From Bacillota bacterium (GTDB lineage: Bacteria; Bacillota; Sulfobacillia; Sulfobacillales; Sulfobacillaceae): DNA of 41,204 bases. Location of the stretch: contig JAJZZH010000207.1 in assembly GCA_021797675.1 (NCBI GenBank), positions 1 to 41,204 on the forward strand, read 5' to 3'. Position numbers and translations under genes: made by a program. Positions 36,497-41,204 of this stretch are shown here, in pieces (the first letter of the stretch is position 1; the number at the start of each line of letters is the position of its first letter). The notes under the pieces are model-generated. The model did not search any database. It had not been told where the DNA came from and was given only the letters and a program-made list of their open reading frames with translations.

Positions 36497-37273
36497 ATGT
36501 TGTTAACAGCGCTAGAAAGCATCTTTGCCGGTGCGAGGACGCTAGCAGACCGGTTTGCTGCCTGCCAGGCGTGTGGCTTTGACGGGATTGATTTGCGCGA
36601 AGGAGCGGGGGAGGTGGCGCTCGCTCGCCAATTGGGCGAACGCTACGGACTCAAGGTGGGCATGATCTATTCCGCCCTGCCGATCCCGCTCTTGTCCGAA
36701 ACGGCCGTGTTACGTGCGGCTGCCCTTGATCTGCTCCGCAAGCGCATCGAGCAGGCGAATCGCGTCGGCGCATTCGGGGTGGTGGTGGTGCCCGTGTTCG
36801 GTCCCCCGCGCATCCGATCGCACGCGGTGACGGACGTTCGCGAGGCGGAGGAGATCCTCTTGGAGGTCTTGCTCACCGAAATGGAACCCTGGTTAAGCGG
36901 GGACGGCGCATACCTGGCGATTGAGCCCCTCAATCATGAGGAAACCCATCTGTTCACCAGCCCGTTGCAAGCCATGAACTGGCTCGCAGGCTGTCGCCTG
37001 ACCGGAGTCAAGACGATGGCCGACGTCTACCATATGGAACGTGAGGGCCAAGACATTCTTCAGGAAGTTTCCGGAGTCGGGGATTATCTAGGGTGTATTC
37101 ATGTGGCGGGGCCGGAACGGGGGTTGCCCCGGCTGGAGACGACCGATTACCCGGGGTTGTTTCGCCAGTTAACAAAACAGTGCTACAGCGGGCCGGTCGG
37201 CTACGAATGTCGCCCCCATCCTGTGGACGATATCCGTCAAAACGTGCATGATCTCAAAAGGTATCTGCCGTGA
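36497..37273 (+). CDS. Sugar phosphate isomerase/epimerase-like TIM barrel (AP-endonuclease 2 fold)
   Basis: 258 residues of the xylose-isomerase-like TIM-barrel superfamily. Typical segments: FAACQACGFDGIDLREGAGE (barrel strand 2), YLAIEPLNHEETHLF with a metal-binding Glu near 151, KTMADVYHMEREGQDI with the Asp/His metal pair near 180-183, CIHVAGPERGLPRLET with His, and GYECRPHP near the end with Glu. These are the metal-ligand positions of sugar isomerases and epimerases (IolE/IolI, hydroxypyruvate isomerase, psicose epimerase types). GAGGAGG precedes the ATG. The exact substrate is unknown. Its stop codon lies inside a strong terminator stem. Confidence 0.82.
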   Translation: MLLTALESIFAGARTLADRFAACQACGFDGIDLREGAGEVALARQLGERYGLKVGMIYSALPIPLLSETAVLRAAALDLLRKRIEQANRVGAFGVVVVPVFGPPRIRSHAVTDVREAEEILLEVLLTEMEPWLSGDGAYLAIEPLNHEETHLFTSPLQAMNWLAGCRLTGVKTMADVYHMEREGQDILQEVSGVGDYLGCIHVAGPERGLPRLETTDYPGLFRQLTKQCYSGPVGYECRPHPVDDIRQNVHDLKRYLP

Positions 37274-37317
37274 TCGGCGAGCGGCGGTGACCCACCGCCG
37301 TCGCTCGCCGATCACGG
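37268..37317. terminator. Large inverted repeat shared by two convergent genes
   Basis: CCGTGATCGGCGAGCG (37268-37283) pairs perfectly with CGCTCGCCGATCACGG (37302-37317), with an inner GCGGTG/CACCGC extension. The stop codon TGA (37271-37273) of the TIM-barrel gene is inside the left arm. The thiol operon ends at 37330 from the other side, so the stem probably serves as a bidirectional terminator. No T-tract follows. Confidence 0.7.
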
Positions 37318-37329
37318 CCTGAAACCGGG

Positions 37330-37563
37330 TCAGGAGGGGACTCCTAGCGCTCGGTCAAGACGGGGCCGGTTGAATCCGATGACGACCGTACCGTTGACAT
37401 CGACGACGGGAACGCCGGTTTGGCCCGATTTCCTTTGCAGAGCTTTCAAACCTGCCTCGGATTTGGTGACGTCGACCTCGGTAAAGGGAATCCGGCGCTC
37501 TTTCAAGTAATGCTTCACCGAACGACAATGTGGACAGGTGGGGGTGGTGTAGACCGTAACCAT
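37330..37563 (-). CDS. Mini-glutaredoxin (NrdH/YruB-like)
   Basis: 77-residue thioredoxin-fold protein. The redox motif CPHC lies at 10-13 in TPTCPHCRSVK, followed by the cis-proline strand GQTGVPVVDVNG and the C-terminal VVIGFNRPRL, all typical of stand-alone glutaredoxin-like proteins. It begins one base after the DUF302 stop codon, with GAGGAGG inside the end of that gene. Likely reduces protein or low-molecular-weight disulfides, or handles persulfides, as part of the thiol operon. Confidence 0.88.
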   Translation of the reverse strand: MVTVYTTPTCPHCRSVKHYLKERRIPFTEVDVTKSEAGLKALQRKSGQTGVPVVDVNGTVVIGFNRPRLDRALGVPS

Positions 37564-37564
37564 G

Positions 37565-37966
37565 TTATTGCGCAGCCTCCTCTACCGCTTCATGTAAAAT
37601 GGCGGTCACCTCGCGCGCCAAGCCGTCTAGGGTGGGATGACCCGCTAAATTGAGCAAGGCCACCGGGTCGGGCAGACCCAAGGTGGTCTTGCCAGTTTGG
37701 CGGTCCACGTAGACGACGAGCTTGCAGGGCAGAAAATACCCAACGGTTTGTGTGACCCGTAGAGCCTCTTTCGCCCGGGGGGCAGAACATACCTCGAGCA
37801 CGTGAAACGGCGGCTCAGGCTCTAGGCCTTTTTGAACGAGCTTTTCGTTCATGTCCAAGTGCCACAGCACGCTGAACTGGCGTCGGTTCAGCGCGTCAGT
37901 CACGGCTTCAATCGCCGATTCAACGGATTTTTCGGTGGTCACTGCATAGGTTGCGGATGGCGTCAT
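37565..37966 (-). CDS. DUF302-domain protein
   Basis: 133 residues. SVESAIEAVTDALNRRQFSV at 14-33 and the middle part with FHVLEVCSAPRAKEAL and VGYFLPCKLVVYV fit the DUF302 family. Two cysteines (in EVCSAP and LPCKL) are conserved-looking. The family has no settled function but is often found with sulfur-oxidation and persulfide-handling genes. AGGAGG stands just before the ATG. It lies between the CsoR-like regulator and the glutaredoxin in one operon. Confidence 0.83.
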   Translation of the reverse strand: MTPSATYAVTTEKSVESAIEAVTDALNRRQFSVLWHLDMNEKLVQKGLEPEPPFHVLEVCSAPRAKEALRVTQTVGYFLPCKLVVYVDRQTGKTTLGLPDPVALLNLAGHPTLDGLAREVTAILHEAVEEAAQ

Positions 37967-38047
37967 CAGGTAACCTCCTCACGATACCCATATCGCGGCT
38001 GGAACTGACCGCGGTCAAGGGTTGGCATCCTGTTGGGCTGGTCCAGG

Positions 38048-38344
38048 TTATGTCTTCCGGCCCAGCACCCGGTCAATCACGTCGCGGACAGAGCTCAGGT
38101 CCCACTCGATAGTCTGGTCGAGTTGCATCATGTTTTCGGCCATGCTGCAGGCTTCCAACATGCGTGCCACTTTGCCCAGCGCTCCGTGTACGGCCGCCAC
38201 CTGGGTGAGAATGTCGTGGCAGGTGTCGTGCCGTTGGACCATAGCTTCCAGACCGCGGATCTGTCCTTCAATGCGGCGCAGGCGATGCAGCAAGTCCTGC
38301 TCTTTGAGAGCAACCGGCGCATTGATTTCTCCCATGGCACTCAC
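38048..38344 (-). CDS. CsoR/FrmR-family (DUF156) repressor
   Basis: 98-residue all-helical repressor that binds DNA until a metal, persulfide or aldehyde modifies it. HRLRRIEGQIRGLEAMV is the diagnostic helix and CHDILTQVAAVHGALGKV the second helix with the N-terminal Cys42. In copper sensors a His and a Cys follow at +25 and +29 from this Cys. Here the only later Cys is Cys66 at +24 (EACSMAEN) and the +29 region has no Cys. The copper ligand set is therefore absent, so a thiol- or persulfide-based switch is more likely given its neighbours. The start may be the GTG at 38344 or the ATG three codons later. Confidence 0.88.
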   Translation of the reverse strand: MSAMGEINAPVALKEQDLLHRLRRIEGQIRGLEAMVQRHDTCHDILTQVAAVHGALGKVARMLEACSMAENMMQLDQTIEWDLSSVRDVIDRVLGRKT

Positions 38345-38400
38345 TCACTTCCCGCACATGACACGCTCTTGCGTAAAGCCATCGCTGCCGACGCCATCCG

Positions 38401-39048
38401 CTAGGCCCCGAGGGCCTCGCGGATCGTGCTGATTAACCTCGACTCCGGCACCGCTCCCGTAACGGACTTGCTGCCGTTGACGACCGTCATCGGCACGCCC
38501 ATAACGTTGAACTTATTCGAAAGCCTGGAAAACGTCGACGCATCCACCATGTCGGCCACCACGTGGCTCGGGTTGACCCGCGCCATCTCCTGCGCCAAGC
38601 GCACCGCTCGCGGACAATATGGGCAGGTCGGCGTGACAAAGACCTCGAGGTGCAGGTTGCGGTCGAGCGTAATGAGCCACAGCCTGGTCTCATCGCTGAG
38701 CTCGGGCGGGACCTCCACCGACACCGCTCGGATGGTATCGACCAGCGCGCCGAATTCGTGGCCACTGGGAATACCAAGGTATCTCATCCCGGTGAACTGC
38801 TCGTCCATCCACAGCTCGGCAATCGGTCCTTCGATGTCGTCGGGGTCTTCGGGAGCGAAGGTCGGAGCTTGGCCGGCCATCTCCTTCAGCTGGAGATGGC
38901 CATTGAGTCCGGCCAATTCTCGCCACAGGTCGCGCATGGTGTCGGCGGCAGGGCCGCCTCGCCCCGGGTAGAAGCGAATTTCCACCGGTTTGGCCAAGGC
39001 GTCCCAAATTTGCTGAATCTCTTGCTGAACTTGGCTCGACAATAGCAT
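38401..39048 (-). CDS. PDO-like protein disulfide oxidoreductase (two thioredoxin folds)
   Basis: 215 residues, arranged as two tandem thioredoxin/glutaredoxin units like archaeal PDO and the glutaredoxin-like domain proteins. The C-terminal unit has an active-site CPYC in EVFVTPTCPYCPRAVRLAQE and a cis-Pro strand NVMGVPMTVVNG. In the N-terminal unit the place of the CxxC (RFYPGRGGPAADTM) has no cysteine, so only one redox centre remains. GAGGAGGG precedes the ATG. First gene of the thiol operon, about 250 bp downstream of a near-consensus promoter. Probably exchanges protein or persulfide sulfur in the cytoplasm. Confidence 0.87.
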   Translation of the reverse strand: MLLSSQVQQEIQQIWDALAKPVEIRFYPGRGGPAADTMRDLWRELAGLNGHLQLKEMAGQAPTFAPEDPDDIEGPIAELWMDEQFTGMRYLGIPSGHEFGALVDTIRAVSVEVPPELSDETRLWLITLDRNLHLEVFVTPTCPYCPRAVRLAQEMARVNPSHVVADMVDASTFSRLSNKFNVMGVPMTVVNGSKSVTGAVPESRLISTIREALGA

Positions 39049-39300
39049 CGTGAGCCCTCCTCGTATCCTAAAGTCGACGGGTCAAGTCGACGGACGATGT
39101 GCGCGGGCCGGAGATCCGCCAGCACTGGGCGGATATATCGAAAGGGGGCCCGCTCGCCTAACGGTCCAAAGAGAAGCGTCCCGACCCGGGTAATCGGATC
39201 TATCGTCGCTAAATATGCCCCCGGGGCACTTCGGCTCGCCTGTTCCCCCGCGTTCCCGCCGCGATGGGCGCTTCCCATCCGGACCCAGCACTCTAGGGGA

Positions 39301-39329
39301 ATTATATACCCCCGGCCGTATACAGTCAA
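39301..39329 (-). promoter_or_regulatory. Near-consensus sigma-A promoter with candidate CsoR-type operator in the spacer
   Basis: On the minus strand: TTGACT (39329-39324), exactly 17 bp, TATAAT (39306-39301). The spacer holds an inverted repeat TATAC-N8-GTATA (39305-39322 on the plus strand) with C/G-rich centre CCCCGGCC, similar in style to CsoR-family operators. A bound repressor would block polymerase directly. It is about 250 bp upstream of the PDO-like gene. Confidence 0.7.
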
Positions 39330-40020
39330 ATCCTCGAGCGGCAGGCGGCGGCACTGAAAGTCAACCGTGAGACGCAGGGGAATTCCGTCACCGGAATTTG
39401 GCGCTCGACCTCGGATGAACCGTCCCTTAACGGAATCTTGCCCCAAATTCACGGCAGGATAACAAAGAGCGCACACGCCGTAGTTAACCGGTCCAAGCGA
39501 TCCACTGAGGAACCCAGGGAAACCGCGGGGGTTTCCTCGGGGGGTGTCGCCGGGCTGAAGCCAAGGAGGTCGAGCAGCTTGATAGGCGGAGCGCCCGGAA
39601 CGTCCTATGGATCAACACCATGCATCAGCTGTTGGAATCGATCGATGCCCACCGCATCGACCAACGGCTCCTATATTCGGTCATAAAGATTTCAAAACAC
39701 CGAAGTCGCGGCGATTGGCAAATTTGCGGTAACTGTTTAGGGAGCCCCGTCGGCCTTCTAACGAATTCCAGCTAAGGGCATGCGCCTTGGGGAACAGTCC
39801 AACGCCGAATAGGGATGGGGGTAGCCATCCCTGTCGCTGGAACCGACCTAACGTCGACCCACGGTCGGCAGCCGCAAGCGTCGGTGACGAGGGTATCTCG
39901 CTATCGTGGTCAAAGTATTTGTTCTCACTGCTGAACGGCACTAGCGCAGATGGCGAGCGCGGGAACCGATTCCGCGACAGAGTGATCAAGAGCCGCCTCC
40001 GCAGCGACGGGACATAATAG
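39330..40020. other. Intergenic region with two clear hairpins
   Basis: No gene supported. AATTCCG/CGGAATT around TCAC (39381-39398) is a perfect 7-bp stem. GGAAACC/GGTTTCC around GCGGG (39518-39536) is a terminator-like stem with room for a longer bulged form. A plus-strand peptide near 39619-39700 (MHQLLESIDAHRIDQRLLYS) is protein-like but has no signals and is not recognised; it may be transposase debris. Confidence 0.4.
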
Positions 40021-40022
40021 TG

Positions 40023-40105
40023 CGAACTAGTTCGGAAAGCCGTACGTCTTCCCTCACGAACGCTACGTTAGCGTAGTCTGTATTTAAGCGCTACGCGCAC
40101 GTAGC
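40023..40105. repeat. Cluster of three palindromes, possible IS left-end hairpins
   Basis: CGAACTAGTTCG (40023-40034) is a perfect 12-bp palindrome. ACGCTA-CGT-TAGCGT (40060-40074) and GCTACG-CGCA-CGTAGC (40090-40105) are short perfect hairpins. The right arm of the second (GCGTAG 40071-40076) can also pair with the left arm of the third (CTACGC 40091-40096), so the structures exclude each other. They lie about 130 bp before the HTH/TnpB pair and could be the subterminal hairpins of an IS200/IS605-type left end. Confidence 0.5.
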
Positions 40106-40234
40106 CAATGGTGAAGGAGAAACTGCAATGCCATGGCATCGAACGCGGCAGATGCGGACATTTGACCAGGGAATTCCTAGAGACCGCGTAAGTTTTCGGC
40201 CGTTCGCTGTACGATTGTGTGGACGTGACGCTGG

Positions 40235-40429
40235 ATGACTCCACATACTGATGATTGGTTCACGCTCCCAGAGGCGGCGCGGCTGTGGCACGTGTCGGAT
40301 CCGGCGCTACTCCGCCAACGGATTGGGCGAGGCACGCTCACCGCCCGGAAAGTTGGACGCGATTGGCTGGTCCATCGGGAAGAAATGGCACGCGTGTTTG
40401 GGCCACCGCCCATGAAGGATAGTCGTTAA
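40235..40429 (+). CDS. Small helix-turn-helix protein (excisionase/MerR-like)
   Basis: 64 residues. The segment FTLPEAARLWHVSDPALLRQ followed by RIGRGTLTARKVGRDWLVHR matches the excisionase-type winged HTH (L-x-E-A-A-x-L-x-V-S ... R-x-G-x-L-x-A-x-K-V-G-R-x-W). No ribosome binding site is obvious. Its TAA stop shares a base with the ATG of the TnpB-derived frame (TAATG), indicating coupled translation. It could be a truncated IS607-type TnpA head (HTH without the serine-recombinase domain) or an independent regulator captured beside tnpB. Confidence 0.6.
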   Translation: MTPHTDDWFTLPEAARLWHVSDPALLRQRIGRGTLTARKVGRDWLVHREEMARVFGPPPMKDSR

Positions 40430-40925
40430 TGCACATTCTTGCGCGGCAACCGATCCCGAAAGGGATGCATCTGGCGTGGTCGAAGCACATGGTCAAAACC
40501 CAACGGCGCATAGTGCGGCTGCACGCGCGCATCGCAAACATCCGGGCGGATGCCTTGCACCAACTCACGACCGATCTCGTCGAACGGTTCGATGTCATCG
40601 CCATCGAGGACCTGAATGTGGCCGAAACGCGCAAGAATCATCGGCTCGCCCGCGCCATTGCGGATATGGGGTTTGGCGAATTTCGCCGCCAACTCCAATC
40701 CAAGGCGGCTCAACGCGGGAAAACGGTGGTGGTCGTGAACCGTTGGTATCCGAGCAGTAAAATCTGTTCCGGTGTGGATACAAAATGCCGAAAATGCCGC
40801 TCGCGGTGCGGGAGTGGACGTGTCCGCAGTGTCAGACCCATCATGACCGCGACATCAACGCGGCGATCAATTTACGCCTAGTGGCCGAGAGTTCGGTGAG
40901 GGGCTCCTCACCCGTGTCTGCCTAA
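40429..40925 (+). pseudogene. TnpB-derived gene, N-terminally truncated and frameshifted
   Basis: Starts KHMVKTQRRIVRLHARIANI, continues RFDVIAIEDLNVAET (RuvC-II Glu) and [15 protein letters not shown], the first half of the zinc ribbon. Near 40772 one base is lost or gained; the correct frame then gives [20 protein letters not shown] with the second CxxC and the RuvC-III Asp, ending at TAA 40923. The WED/REC region and RuvC-I Asp are missing, so a nuclease is impossible even without the frameshift. It most likely derives from an IS605/IS607-type TnpB. Confidence 0.75.
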
Positions 40926-40933
40926 CGGCAGAC
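40896..40933 (+). ncRNA. Two perfect hairpins at the tnpB 3' end (omega-RNA-like)
   Basis: GTGAGG-GGCT-CCTCAC (40896-40911) and GTCTGCC-TAAC-GGCAGAC (40916-40933), the latter containing the stop codon, follow each other. Omega RNAs of TnpB systems overlap the tnpB 3' end and extend to the element terminus, so these are placed as expected. No expression evidence. Confidence 0.35.
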
Positions 40934-40965
40934 CTGCTCGGTGACCCGCTTGGGGAGCGTCCTCC

Positions 40966-40986
40966 GGTGGACAACCGCCGGTAGAA
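40966..40986 (+). repeat. Isolated half-copy of the 48-bp repeat unit
   Basis: GGTGGACAACCGCCGGTAGAA matches the 3' 21 bases of the 48-bp unit with one change and stands 47 bp before the first full unit. It forms a CCGGTG/CGCCGG stem around GACAAC. Confidence 0.6.
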
Positions 40987-41033
40987 CATGCGACGGTAGG
41001 AGCGGTATCCAGAATAACCTCAGAGCATGGATT

Positions 41034-41204
41034 GGGAATCCCCACCACGGCCCGACAGCATGGGGACAACCGCCGGTAGAAGGGAATCCCCACCACGGCC
41101 CGACAGCATGGGGACAACCGCCGGTAGAAGGGAATCCCCACCATGGCCCGACAGCATGGGGACAACCGCCGGTAGAAGGGAATCCCCACCATGGCCCGAC
41201 AGCA
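41034..41204 (+). repeat. 48-bp tandem repeat, 3.5 copies to the window edge
   Basis: Units at 41034-41081, 41082-41129, 41130-41177 and a partial at 41178-41204; only one C/T difference (CCACGG versus CCATGG) is visible. Each begins GGGAATCCCC, has a CCCCA/TGGGG stem, and continues GGGGACAACCGCCGGTAGAA. Since 48 is a multiple of three, both strands stay open, but a coding role has no other support. There are no variable spacers, so it is not a CRISPR array. The array continues beyond the window. Confidence 0.9.

Noticed and set aside
38048-38344. Copper-sensing CsoR
   Set aside because: The His and second Cys of the copper site are not at their positions, and no copA/copZ gene is nearby.
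40429-40925. TldR-type nuclease-dead TnpB repressor
   Set aside because: Such repressors keep the RNA-binding N-terminal half and lose only catalytic residues. Here the N-terminal half itself is missing and a frameshift splits the zinc ribbon.
40908-41192. Minus-strand protein made of 16-residue repeats (VGIPFYRRLSPCCRA)
   Set aside because: It is the automatic result of a 48-bp repeat being a multiple of three; no ribosome binding site, no known family.
41034-41204. CRISPR array
   Set aside because: The units are contiguous 48-bp copies that are nearly identical throughout; there are no variable spacers and no cas gene in the window.

Overview
The window reads as a moderately GC-rich Gram-positive (Bacillota) chromosome segment. 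The signs are strong GGAGG-type ribosome binding sites, many GTG/TTG starts, sigma-A-like promoters, CsoR-type and LacI-type regulators, and MsmX-style sugar ABC transport without a local ATPase. A Sulfobacillus-like thermoacidophile is my best guess, but this is inferred from gene content and style, not from any marker gene.

Layout. 1-583: RNA-like hairpins and an IS200/IS605-type right end. 584-2145: a phosphopantetheinyl transferase and, on the other strand, 3-methyladenine DNA glycosylase I. 2236-11439: a sugar mutarotase, PanD, a Gfo/Idh oxidoreductase, a complete glycerol route (glpK, glpA, glpB, glpC) and a GH27 alpha-galactosidase, closed by a 17-bp perfect inverted repeat. 11517-12473: decayed DNA with a transposase remnant. 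12539-18039: glycogen module (DUF4912 protein, a GH57 branching-enzyme/GT4 glycosyltransferase fusion, and a convergent intracellular GH15 glucoamylase whose 3' end overlaps the fusion gene).

18886-22305: vapBC toxin-antitoxin, a short ORF with strong expression signals, and a multiply frameshifted DDE transposase. 22306-32255: a glycan-uptake operon led by a 1037-aa protein that joins a LacI-family regulator to an amylo-alpha-1,6-glucosidase-like enzyme. It is followed by a binding protein, two permeases and two more six-hairpin glycosidase-like proteins. 33416-37273: a methyltransferase, an aldo/keto reductase and a TIM-barrel sugar isomerase-like protein, separated by long non-coding or decayed stretches that include a reverse-strand TnpB remnant.

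37330-39329 (minus strand): a thiol-redox operon (PDO-like thioredoxin-fold protein, CsoR-family repressor, DUF302 protein, mini-glutaredoxin) behind a near-consensus promoter whose spacer contains a candidate operator. 40023-41204: palindromes, a small HTH gene overlapping an N-terminally truncated TnpB, RNA-like hairpins, and a 48-bp tandem repeat that runs off the window.

The dominant theme is storage and uptake of glucans and galactosides: making and breaking glycogen, importing an unidentified oligosaccharide, and splitting alpha-galactosides next to glycerol catabolism. The most unusual single object is the LacI-debranching-enzyme fusion. The thiol operon with its operator-in-promoter and the TnpB/HTH/tandem-repeat end are the next most worth checking.
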